DNA of 64,000 nt from CALBPI01 sp045110335 (GTDB taxonomy: Bacteria; Pseudomonadota; Gammaproteobacteria; Steroidobacterales; Woeseiaceae): positions 118,825-182,824 of the forward strand of contig JBGCGB010000002.1 in the NCBI GenBank assembly GCA_045110335.1, read 5' to 3'. Positions 10,003-17,289 of the stretch are shown piece by piece (within the stretch, counting starts at the first letter, position 1; each line of letters begins with the position of its first letter). The notes below the pieces were generated by a model, which was given only the letters and a program-made list of their open reading frames with translations, searched no databases and was not told the DNA's origin. The position numbers and the translations under genes are program-made.

Positions 10003-10459
10003 GGTGATAAGGATGCCGTTCGATAATAGTATGTGCCCGATACAACTGTTCGATCAGCACAACGCGCGCAAGTTCATGCGGCATTGTAAACGGTGCCAGT
10101 GCCAGACAAAGGTTTGCACGCTGGCGACACGCGTCAGCGACCCCATCAGGCCCGCCAATTAGAAAGACGAGGCGTTCCCCAAGATCACGCCGGTTGTTAA
10201 TTTCTCCGGCGAACTGGCGACTGGTTAGGCTGCGTCCACGTTCATCGAGTAAGACCAAGGTAGTAGCTGATTCAATCTTTGTGGAGATACGCGACCACTC
10301 GTCCTGCTTGCGCTGAACGGCGCTGTCGCTTTTTTTTGAAGGCGCCAGCAACTGGACTGACGTCTTCCAGGTGGATGGCAATCGCTTAAGATAATTTTCT
10401 GAGGCGACATCAACCCATTGGCTTGGCTTCGATGCAACCGCAATGACTGACACCGTCAC
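9995..10459 (-). CDS. rlmH: RlmH, 23S rRNA pseudouridine-1915 N3-methyltransferase
   Basis: SPOUT-class methyltransferase that methylates pseudouridine 1915 in helix 69 of 23S rRNA, using SAM, on the assembled 70S ribosome. The 154-residue product has the SAM-knot motif FLIGGPDG and the C-terminal LARVVLIEQLYRAHTI block that is nearly invariant in the family. The start is GTG at 10459 and shares four bases (GTGA) with the stop of rsfS. RsfS and RlmH are almost always adjacent in bacteria, which supports both calls. Confidence 0.96.
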   Translation of the reverse strand: MTVSVIAVASKPSQWVDVASENYLKRLPSTWKTSVQLLAPSKKSDSAVQRKQDEWSRISTKIESATTLVLLDERGRSLTSRQFAGEINNRRDLGERLVFLIGGPDGVADACRQRANLCLALAPFTMPHELARVVLIEQLYRAHTIIERHPYHRD

Positions 10460-10818
10460 GACGGTTCGGCAGAGTCATCCCGCTTTCGGGCTGGCGCGAT
10501 GTCCCATAGCTTTTCAAGATTGTAAAAGGTTCTGACACGCGGGAGCATGACGTGAACCAGCGCGTCTTGCATATCCACAAGCACCCATTCGCCATCGTTC
10601 TCGCCTTCCACGCCCAACGGACGCTGACCGGCTTTTTTCATCGTATCAACAAGGTTGAGCGCCACTGATCTGACATGGCGGTCAGAGGTACCACTCGCAA
10701 TGATCATAAAGTCCGTCATGCTGGTCAGTGGTCGCACATCAATGACTTTGATGTCCTGCGCCTTGCCGTCTTCTAATGCGGCAACAATCGCTGCTGCCAC
10801 TTCCTCTGGTGTGTTCAC
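10456..10818 (-). CDS. rsfS: RsfS, ribosomal silencing factor
   Basis: RsfS binds ribosomal protein uL14 and keeps the subunits apart when nutrients are low. The 120-residue product has the family core DVRPLTSMTDFMIIASGTSDRHV and the C-terminal block GEWVLVDMQDALVHVM. The start is GTG at 10818. About 37 bases separate it from nadD upstream, and its stop overlaps the rlmH start. The series nadD-rsfS-rlmH is the classic gammaproteobacterial order. Confidence 0.96.
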   Translation of the reverse strand: MNTPEEVAAAIVAALEDGKAQDIKVIDVRPLTSMTDFMIIASGTSDRHVRSVALNLVDTMKKAGQRPLGVEGENDGEWVLVDMQDALVHVMLPRVRTFYNLEKLWDIAPARKRDDSAEPS

Positions 10819-10855
10819 AATATGCTTATTCCAAAAATCAAAAATTTCGCTGCGA

Positions 10856-11533
10856 TTAATCGACAGCGGTCAATTCAGCCTGCGTATAGCAACCGGCATT
10901 TGTCAGCACTTCGCGGACACTTTCCGGCATCAAAAATCGGGGATCATGTCCGGCTGAAATCAATGCGCGAATGCTGGTGGAAGAAATCTCCAGTTGCGTC
11001 ACTTCACGAACGAAAATTGCACCCGCCAATGCCTTATGCAAATCGCTGACAAGATCGGTGCCACGATCACGCAGCAGATCCCCAAGCGCGCCTGTGGTTG
11101 GTGCAGTCCAACCCGGGCGGTGGGCAACGACAATATGTGCCAACTGCAGAATCTCTCGCCATTGGTACCACTTGGGCAATCCGAGGAATGCATCCATACC
11201 GACGATTAGACACATCGGATGGTGCGGAAAATCTTCCCGTAGCGATCGCAACGTGTCGACAGTATACGACAGTCCTTCCCGAAGTACTTCACGCTCATCG
11301 AGAACAAAGCCGGGCTGTTCGATAATGGCACTCCGGACCATCGCAACCCGCAATTCTGCGGGCGCTTTGGGTGCGGCTCGATGCGGTGGATTGCCACATG
11401 GCATGAAACGCACTTCGGATAGATCAAGCCCTTGCAACAATTCGAAGGCACTTCTCAGGTGTCCGAAGTGAATCGGGTCGAAGGTACCACCAAAAATACC
11501 GATCGGGCCCTGCAATTCGAAAGAACGCGTCAC
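10856..11533 (-). CDS. nadD: NadD, nicotinate-mononucleotide adenylyltransferase
   Basis: Transfers AMP from ATP to nicotinate mononucleotide in NAD synthesis. The protein (225 residues) begins with the nucleotidyltransferase motif GIFGGTFDPIHFGHL containing the HxGH-type signature, and has the C-terminal ISSTSIRALI motif. The start is GTG at 11533, sharing four bases with the holA stop. HolA-NadD adjacency is typical. About 37 bases separate the stop from rsfS. Confidence 0.96.
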   Translation of the reverse strand: MTRSFELQGPIGIFGGTFDPIHFGHLRSAFELLQGLDLSEVRFMPCGNPPHRAAPKAPAELRVAMVRSAIIEQPGFVLDEREVLREGLSYTVDTLRSLREDFPHHPMCLIVGMDAFLGLPKWYQWREILQLAHIVVAHRPGWTAPTTGALGDLLRDRGTDLVSDLHKALAGAIFVREVTQLEISSTSIRALISAGHDPRFLMPESVREVLTNAGCYTQAELTAVD

Positions 11534-12567
11534 GCGGCGCGACCTGCTGACTGTCCGGTCGCGAGAATCACAATGATCTGCGAGAGCAATTCCCAGGCGT
11601 CTTCACTGCTCTGACCTTTCGCAGCACGATCGGCTCGCTCGGTAAGCTCAATGAGCTGATACGCGAATGGTCGGGATAGTCTTGCCAGCGCCTGTCGAAT
11701 CACGGGCTGGCGGTTTGACCAAACACGGTGCGCTTTCAGGACATCGGCCTCCCGTTGTCCGGCGGCAACCTGCTCAACCATGGCGGCAATCGCACGCGAC
11801 TCTCTGCCGAGTGCCCATAGCACCAGGACCGGGACAACACCCTCCCGGCGCAATCCACCCAACATTCTGAGTGCGCGCGTGACACGTCCCGCGAGTGCTT
11901 CATCGGCTAGCAGAAATACGTTGTACCGCGCGCTATCGGCGACCGCTTCATCAACGTTCTCTGGCGTAATTTCCTGGCCATCATGAATCAAAGCCAGTTT
12001 GTCGATTTCTTGTTGGGCGGCTAACAAGTTGCCCTCGACGCGGCGTGCCAAATGCAAAATAGCATCGCGCGTAGCTGTCAAACCCGCACGCTTCATGCGG
12101 GATTCGATCCAGCCCGGCAAATCACGCGCTTCCATCGGCCAAACACGAATCACCGCGCCGGCTTGATCGCAGGCTTTTACCCACTTGGAAGCCATCGCGC
12201 TCCTGTCTAACTTCGGCGCACTGATCACCAGCAAGGTATCCTCCGGCGGCGATGCCAGATACTGGCAAATCGCATCACTGCCGGGCTTGCCCGGTTTGCC
12301 GGTCGGCAAACGCAGATCAATCATTTTCTTTTCGCTGAACAACGACAGGCTTTGGCTGGAGACCGTCAACGACGACCAATCGAAACCTCGTTCGGCGACG
12401 AGTAATTCCCGTGTCAAAAAATCTTGCTCGCGCGCCGCAGCCCGCAATGCGTCCATCGTCTCACCGACAATCAACGCCTCATCTCCGGTGATCAAATAAA
12501 CCGGTCGAACGGACCGCTTCAGATCGTCAGCAACTTGCTCCGGACGCAGCTTCAAGGCTGCCAACAA
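11530..12567 (-). CDS. holA: HolA, DNA polymerase III delta subunit
   Basis: Delta subunit of the clamp loader, which opens the beta sliding clamp. The fold markers are the N-terminal KLRPEQV, PVYLITGDEALIVGE and the AAA-like middle region. The annotated open frame begins with TTG at 12567; a second TTG at 12555 would give the N-terminus MKLRPEQV, which resembles other HolA proteins better. Neither has a strong ribosome binding site. In many gammaproteobacteria holA directly follows lptE; here lptE is about 44 kb away and a Trm112-like gene lies upstream instead. Confidence 0.92.
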   Translation of the reverse strand: MLAALKLRPEQVADDLKRSVRPVYLITGDEALIVGETMDALRAAAREQDFLTRELLVAERGFDWSSLTVSSQSLSLFSEKKMIDLRLPTGKPGKPGSDAICQYLASPPEDTLLVISAPKLDRSAMASKWVKACDQAGAVIRVWPMEARDLPGWIESRMKRAGLTATRDAILHLARRVEGNLLAAQQEIDKLALIHDGQEITPENVDEAVADSARYNVFLLADEALAGRVTRALRMLGGLRREGVVPVLVLWALGRESRAIAAMVEQVAAGQREADVLKAHRVWSNRQPVIRQALARLSRPFAYQLIELTERADRAAKGQSSEDAWELLSQIIVILATGQSAGRAA

Positions 12568-12579
12568 CCGGCAGAAAAA

Positions 12580-12837
12580 TCATAGGGGTGATAGCGCAAT
12601 GGACTCTGCCTCCAATAGTGCCACCAGGCCATCTTTCACCGGATAGAGTCGCGCACCATCACGAGTGATCAGCGCACCGGATAACGGCTGTTGCAAAGTC
12701 TCGCCACGGTGATTCTCGACATCGCCATTCACGATGTCGATATTTAGCTTTTCTAACAAGGACTTATCGGCCTTCCGTAATGGCTGCCGCGAGACGGGAC
12801 AACACGCAATATCGAGTAGCTTCTCATTCATACCCAT
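12580..12837 (-). CDS. Trm112/YcaR-like small protein
   Basis: The product (about 85 residues from the ATG at 12837; ATG 12831 and GTG 12867 are alternatives) contains LLDIACCPVSRQPL and, near the end, ARLYPVKDGLVALLEAES, which match the start and end of the Trm112/UPF0434 family. The usual second cysteine of the zinc pair is replaced (CPVSRQ rather than CPxC), so zinc binding may be lost. Family members in bacteria have no firm role, though Trm112 activates methyltransferases in eukaryotes. It ends 12 bases before holA and may be cotranscribed with it. Confidence 0.7.
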   Translation of the reverse strand: MGMNEKLLDIACCPVSRQPLRKADKSLLEKLNIDIVNGDVENHRGETLQQPLSGALITRDGARLYPVKDGLVALLEAESIALSPL

Positions 12838-12900
12838 ATTGTCTACAGATTCCGGCGGTATCGCCACTGTTTCGCCATCGAAAGCGCATTGCCGTCCAAA

Positions 12901-12920
12901 ATGTAATGTTATATCATTTT
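12901..12920 (+). promoter_or_regulatory. Zur-like operator upstream of merC-like gene
   Basis: The sequence TGTAATGTTATATCATTTTG (starting at 12902 within the run) contains the imperfect palindrome AATG-TTATAT-CATT at 12905-12918. Most positions agree with the gammaproteobacterial zinc-uptake regulator box of the TGTTATRTTATAACA kind. It lies about 20 bases before the GTG of the MerC-like gene and about 65 bases from the start of the divergent Trm112-like gene, so it could control either. The match is by eye. Confidence 0.4.
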
Positions 12921-12941
12921 GGGATATTCTCGGAGCAGATC

Positions 12942-13358
12942 GTGTCCATCGCAGAACCCCGTCGACATTCGCGCACAGACCTTATCGGTATTGGCTTATC
13001 AATAGCGTGCATGCTGCATTGCATGCTGCTGCCTGTGCTTTTGTTGTTCGGCCTGCTTGGCGACCATTTCTTTGTATCAGGTGATTGGACGCACATCATT
13101 ATGTTGGCCATCGTCGTCCCCGTCAGTGGTCTCGCGCTTTACGGTGGTTGGACGCGACACCGACGGGTCGATGTGCTCAACCTTGGACTAGCCGGATTAG
13201 CCTTGCTCGCCTTTGCAGCGTTCTTTGCTCATGATGCGCTGGGTCACACGACGGATGCAGTACTCACGACGCTCGGCGGTGTGCTTCTGGCGATCGCGCA
13301 TTGGCGCAATCGGGATTGTGGCTGCAGCAGTCAAACGCCGCCGCTAGGTCGAGCCTAG
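12942..13358 (+). CDS. MerC-domain membrane protein
   Basis: A polytopic membrane protein of about 138 residues with four hydrophobic spans and the MerC-type motif SIACMLHCMLLPVL, where paired cysteines and a histidine lie in the first span; the tail ends DCGCSSQT. MerC proteins were first known as mercury transporters, but chromosomal ones often lie under zinc control. The GTG at 12942 is chosen because CGGAG lies about seven bases upstream. The longer open frame has no ribosome binding site. A Zur-like box just upstream suggests a zinc link (inference). It converges with the minus-strand membrane protein gene with no gap. Confidence 0.75.
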   Translation: MSIAEPRRHSRTDLIGIGLSIACMLHCMLLPVLLLFGLLGDHFFVSGDWTHIIMLAIVVPVSGLALYGGWTRHRRVDVLNLGLAGLALLAFAAFFAHDALGHTTDAVLTTLGGVLLAIAHWRNRDCGCSSQTPPLGRA

Positions 13359-14399
13359 TTAGAGCGCATCCGCATAACTTCGATCCTTCGGGTGCACATC
13401 AAAATCGGACGAAACCTGACGACATGCAGTCAGCAATGTCTTTGCGGCTTGCCGGTCGTCGTCGGCGGCCAATCTGGAGAAATAGTTTCTCGCCAATTGC
13501 AGACCGGGCTCGGGAGACTCCCAGATCAACATTTCATCAATGAACCACTGCCACGCTGTCGGGTCTTCCTCTTCAAACGAATCCAAATAGTGCTTCAGCC
13601 GCTGCATGCCGCCGGCAGGATTTCCTCTCGAAAACATCGGATAAGACTGATCCAGGGCAGTACGGCGTTCAGCCAGCACCCGTTTCATGGTCTCTTTGGC
13701 CTGGCGATCGTCTAACGACAGCCGTTGAATCGGCACACCCAGTGCCGCGTGGTGATGGAACACGACAACACCGGTCGCGACGAACACTGCCATGACCTGG
13801 GTGCAACCCAGCCAAATCGCCAAAAACGAAAATCCCAAACCCGGCATAGAGCGGAGCAGTGCCGCGAAAACGCCCAGTAACAGCCAGACACCAATGATCT
13901 TCAGATAGTCCAATCCGACAATTCGAATGATGCGAATCAGGCCGGGCACATGAAAAACCTGTAATGGCTGGCGACTGACACAAACGACGGCAATGCCGGC
14001 CGGCAACAGTGGCAACATCAACGCCGCGAGAACCAGTGCCGGTGTTTGTCCGAGCGATTGCCAAACCGCAAGCCATACGGCATTAAAAAGCACCAGCGCT
14101 ATCCATGGAGCAAAGGCCCACAATTCGCTGAAATAGTGGAACACAGCCGAATCTGCTGCGGGCGGCTCGCGGCCCAAGGCAATAGCACGCGCCGCGACCG
14201 TCGCGTACTTCAAAAAAGCAGAAGTCGCGAACAACAAGAAAATGCCCGCCGGCACCCGAAACCAGGGTGTTCGCATCAAGCCAATACCCATGGTCACCAG
14301 TATCGCGACGAATCCGACCAGCAAGATCACCGCCGTACTAAACAACTGATCGCCAAATTTAGCGCCGAACGCTCTCATCGACATTGAGGCTTGTTTCAT
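13359..14399 (-). CDS. Integral membrane protein of unknown function with soluble C-terminal domain
   Basis: Encodes 346 residues. The first 230 contain about six hydrophobic spans (for example residues 18-42, 95-115, 118-140, 165-185); the last 115 are soluble, helical and rich in Asp/Glu, looking like helical-repeat material (KHYLDSFEEEDPTAWQWFIDEML). I recognise no named family. The start overlaps the yidD stop by four bases (ATGA), so it is cotranscribed with cysS-sufE-yidD. The stop touches that of the convergent merC-like gene. Confidence 0.6.
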   Translation of the reverse strand: MKQASMSMRAFGAKFGDQLFSTAVILLVGFVAILVTMGIGLMRTPWFRVPAGIFLLFATSAFLKYATVAARAIALGREPPAADSAVFHYFSELWAFAPWIALVLFNAVWLAVWQSLGQTPALVLAALMLPLLPAGIAVVCVSRQPLQVFHVPGLIRIIRIVGLDYLKIIGVWLLLGVFAALLRSMPGLGFSFLAIWLGCTQVMAVFVATGVVVFHHHAALGVPIQRLSLDDRQAKETMKRVLAERRTALDQSYPMFSRGNPAGGMQRLKHYLDSFEEEDPTAWQWFIDEMLIWESPEPGLQLARNYFSRLAADDDRQAAKTLLTACRQVSSDFDVHPKDRSYADAL

Positions 14400-14650
14400 C
14401 GGCGGTCGTCCTCTAACCGCTCTGGAACCGGATCAAAACCATGTCCACCCCACGGATGGCAACGACCGATACGACGTATCGTCAACCAACCGCCGCGTAG
14501 CGCACCAAACCGGTCAATGGCAGTCAGACCATATTGCGAGCAAGTCGGTTCGAAGCGGCAATTGGCGCCTAACAGCGGGGATAAAAGCAACTGGTAGCCA
14601 CGCACCAACCGGAGCGCAATGCGTTGTCCGATCGTTCGCTTAGCAGTCAT
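14396..14650 (-). CDS. yidD: YidD, membrane protein insertion efficiency factor
   Basis: Small membrane-associated protein (84 residues) that assists YidC. The motif LLSPLLGANCRFEPTCSQYGLTAI with its conserved cysteines, followed by the GGW...IRRIGRCHPWGGHGFDPVP block, is diagnostic. The ATG at 14650 begins MTAKRTIGQRIAL and overlaps the sufE stop by 11 bases. In most proteobacteria yidD lies between rnpA and yidC; here it sits behind sufE, a displaced location. Confidence 0.93.
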   Translation of the reverse strand: MTAKRTIGQRIALRLVRGYQLLLSPLLGANCRFEPTCSQYGLTAIDRFGALRGGWLTIRRIGRCHPWGGHGFDPVPERLEDDRR

Positions 14651-15068
14651 CGCCAAGATGGAATGCCGCAATCGCACGAATGCGTTGTAGCATCGCATGC
14701 AGACCGTTAGCCCGGCTTTGGCTCAAGTGTTTATCGAGCCCCAGCTTCTCAATAAACGTCGCCGGATAGTCGACGATGGACGATGCCGATTGCTGGTCGT
14801 ACAAACGCAACAACACTGCAATCAGTCCCGACACAATCGTCGCATCGCTGATCGCCCGAAACGAGAGCTGCCCGGCATCGCCGCTTGCCTGAAACCATAC
14901 CTGCGATTGGCATCCGGCGACCTTGTCGGCATCGTTACGCTCATCCGCTGGATAGTCGGGCAATGCGCGGCCCAGGTCGATCAGGTACTGGTAACGATCC
15001 ATCCAGTTATCAAACAGGCTGAACTCGTCCACAAGCTCGGATTCGCGCTCTTGAATAGGGTTAGTCAT
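14640..15068 (-). CDS. sufE: SufE-family cysteine desulfuration protein
   Basis: SufE accepts sulfur from a cysteine desulfurase and passes it on for Fe-S cluster assembly. The product (142 residues) contains DNWMDRYQYLIDLGRALP and the active cysteine in VAGCQSQVW, both typical. The ATG at 15068 is four bases after the cysS stop, so the two are cotranscribed. Neither sufS nor other suf genes are near, so it may be the CsdE-like form. Reaction centre assembly, BchL and BchX all need Fe-S clusters, but the adjacency to the photosynthesis genes may be chance. Confidence 0.92.
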   Translation of the reverse strand: MTNPIQERESELVDEFSLFDNWMDRYQYLIDLGRALPDYPADERNDADKVAGCQSQVWFQASGDAGQLSFRAISDATIVSGLIAVLLRLYDQQSASSIVDYPATFIEKLGLDKHLSQSRANGLHAMLQRIRAIAAFHLGDDC

Positions 15069-15071
15069 TGA

Positions 15072-16469
15072 TCAACTTCCTGACGAGCGACGCCATGTGG
15101 TGCCATCAGCGCCATCGCTTATTTGTATGCCATCGGCCAGTAGCTGGTCACGAATCTCGTCTGCGCGCGCGTAATTCTTACCTTGCTTCGCCGCCGTGCG
15201 CTCGGCAATCAGCGCATTGATTGACGCAGCGTCATTGTCATTTTCTTCCGCTGCCGCAAACCATGCAGAGGCCGGACGGCCCAACAAGCCGATCAATTGT
15301 CCCGCCTCCCGCATCGCTTGCGCGAGACTGGCGATTTCTGCCGCGTTCTCGCTGCGATTAACCGCGCGCGCCAGATCGAACAATGCGGCAATTGCACGCG
15401 GTGTGTTCAAGTCGTCTTCCAATAAATCCGCTACTTGCTGAACGTATTTTTCGACAGAGGCAGCATCAGGCTTGGCGTCCAACATGGATTCCGCTTTGCG
15501 CAAAGCACCGTACAATCGGTCCAACTTGCGTGTAGCATCCGGCAGCGTTGACCCTTGCCAATCTAGCGGTTGGCGGTAATGTGCCGACAACAGCGCCAAT
15601 CGAATCGCTTCACCATCGGCATCATCCAAGAGCTCGCGCACCAGACGCACGTTGCCCAATGACTTCGACATTTTGGTGCTTTCCATGTTTAGAAAACCGT
15701 TGTGTAGCCAGAAGTTCACGAACAGCTGCCCATCGTGTGCGCATGCGCTTTGCGCCAACTCATTTTCGTGATGTGGAAAAACCAGATCCTGACCACCGCC
15801 GTGGATATCAATCGTTCTCCCCAGATGCTCTCTGATCATCGCGGAACACTCAATATGCCAGCCCGGACGGCCGCGCCCCCACGGACTATCCCAGCCAGGC
15901 GTATCGTCATCAGACGGTTTCCAGAGCACAAAATCCGCCGGATGCTTCTTGTAAGGTGCAATCTCGACTCGGGCACCCGCAATCATCTCTCGTAGATCGC
16001 GACCCGATAGTGTGCCGTAGTCGTCATATTTTTCGATATTGAACAACACATGTGACTCGGCGACATAAGCGAAATCGCGCTCAATCAAATCGCTGATCAT
16101 GTCCTGCATCGCCTGCATGTTTTCTGTGGCGCGTGGCGAGATATCCGGCTCGATGACGCTAAGCGCCGCCATGTCTTCGAGATACGCCGCCGTATACTCG
16201 TCGGTTATTTCGCGAATGTCTTTGCCGGTGTCTCGTGCGGTCTGATTAATCTTGTCGTCGACATCGGTGAAATTGCGGGCATAGACAAGTTTGTAATCGC
16301 GTCGCAACAGGCGCGCGAGCACGTCAAACACGACGGGCGGGCGGGCGTTGCCGATATGCGCAAAGTTATAGACCGTGGGGCCACACACATACATCGTGAC
16401 CCGCTCCGGGTCCACAGGTACAAAAGGCCGCTTTTCGCGGCTGAGCGTGTCGTAAAGCTGCAATGCCAT
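15072..16469 (-). CDS. cysS: Cysteinyl-tRNA synthetase
   Basis: Class I aminoacyl-tRNA synthetase of 465 residues. The HIGH-type motif appears as FAHIGNARP after the zinc cysteine in YVCGPTVYN, with further zinc ligands in HIECSAM and HHENELAQS, and the KMSKS loop is present as TKMSKSLGN. The ATG at 16469 gives the normal N-terminus MALQLYDTLSREK. It heads a minus-strand series cysS-sufE-yidD-membrane protein, and is divergent from hisI across 120 bases. Confidence 0.97.
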   Translation of the reverse strand: MALQLYDTLSREKRPFVPVDPERVTMYVCGPTVYNFAHIGNARPPVVFDVLARLLRRDYKLVYARNFTDVDDKINQTARDTGKDIREITDEYTAAYLEDMAALSVIEPDISPRATENMQAMQDMISDLIERDFAYVAESHVLFNIEKYDDYGTLSGRDLREMIAGARVEIAPYKKHPADFVLWKPSDDDTPGWDSPWGRGRPGWHIECSAMIREHLGRTIDIHGGGQDLVFPHHENELAQSACAHDGQLFVNFWLHNGFLNMESTKMSKSLGNVRLVRELLDDADGEAIRLALLSAHYRQPLDWQGSTLPDATRKLDRLYGALRKAESMLDAKPDAASVEKYVQQVADLLEDDLNTPRAIAALFDLARAVNRSENAAEIASLAQAMREAGQLIGLLGRPASAWFAAAEENDNDAASINALIAERTAAKQGKNYARADEIRDQLLADGIQISDGADGTTWRRSSGS

Positions 16470-16523
16470 GGGTAAGTTCAGAAGCTGTTACCAAATCAAC
16501 ACGAATTCTATCATGCACACGTG

Positions 16524-16554
16524 CTGACACAGCAGGGGAACAACCCCGTATAAT
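16524..16554 (+). promoter_or_regulatory. Candidate sigma-70 promoter for hisI
   Basis: A perfect -10 hexamer TATAAT (16549-16554) lies 36 bases before the hisI ATG. The best -35 is CTGACA (16524-16529) at a long 19-base spacing, so the -10 carries the call. No operator is obvious. Confidence 0.4.
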
Positions 16555-16589
16555 GACTGCTTTAGAAATTGCCTCAGGAGTTAGCCGAC

Positions 16590-17081
16590 ATGGCTGAGCC
16601 ACGATTCGCCCCCCGCCAGTCCATCGAACAAGTCGAAGAAGGGCATGAACTTGCACCGAAGTTCGACGAGCATGGGCTGTTGCCCGTTGTCACCACCGAT
16701 TTTACGTCGGGCGAACTGTTGATGCAGGGCTATATGAATGCCGAAGCGCTGCGCCGCACGATCGAAAGCGGCGAAGCCCACTATTACAGCCGCAGTCGCG
16801 AAGTGCTCTGGCACAAAGGCGCGACCAGCGGACTGGTTCAGACGGTGCGCGATCTACTGATCGACGATGATCAGGACTGTGTTTGGCTGCGTGTTGACGT
16901 TCACGGCGGCGCGAGCTGTCATGTCGGTTATCGTTCTTGCTTCTATCGCAGCGTCCCGGTCGGCAACGCTTATGCGGCCAACCAACAGGATGGTGACGTC
17001 TCTCTGACATTCACCGAAACAGAAAAAGTCTTCGATCCGATCGAAGTCTATGGCGATGCGCCGAATCCGACCAAGCTCTAG
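16590..17081 (+). CDS. hisI: HisI, phosphoribosyl-AMP cyclohydrolase
   Basis: Third step of histidine synthesis, opening the purine ring of phosphoribosyl-AMP. The product (163 residues) contains LMQGYMNAEALRRTIESGEAHYYSRSR, LWHKGATSG and the zinc/cysteine block GASCHVGYRSCF. The ATG at 16590 is preceded by CAGGAG at 12 bases, while the longer TTG-initiated frame would place this site inside the gene. It stands alone without other his genes, as in many bacteria with a monofunctional HisI, and is followed by a strong terminator. Confidence 0.92.
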   Translation: MAEPRFAPRQSIEQVEEGHELAPKFDEHGLLPVVTTDFTSGELLMQGYMNAEALRRTIESGEAHYYSRSREVLWHKGATSGLVQTVRDLLIDDDQDCVWLRVDVHGGASCHVGYRSCFYRSVPVGNAYAANQQDGDVSLTFTETEKVFDPIEVYGDAPNPTKL

Positions 17082-17102
17082 GTGTCGCCAATCCTAGAAA
17101 GA

Positions 17103-17128
17103 GGGCAGCACTTTGCTGCCCCTTTTTT
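17103..17128 (+). terminator. Rho-independent terminator after hisI
   Basis: Perfect 8-bp stem GGGCAGCA / TGCTGCCC with a CTT loop, followed by a run of seven T. It begins about 20 bases after the hisI stop. Confidence 0.93.
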
Positions 17129-17289
17129 TGTGGAACGATCCCAGTAACTAGAAAAGCTTGAGCAAGCTGCCACCCATCAAGCCTTTGCTTTGAAAGCACG
17201 TAAACGCCCTGCACATAACCGGCATTCAGTTGAGCAATGACAGACCACTGCCAGCATCGTCAGTGAATAAAATCTATCGCCCGTTTCTG

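Noticed and set aside
17011..17214. Minus-strand open frame of 67 codons at the end of hisI
   Set aside because: Runs through the hisI terminator and into hisI coding sequence with no start signal.
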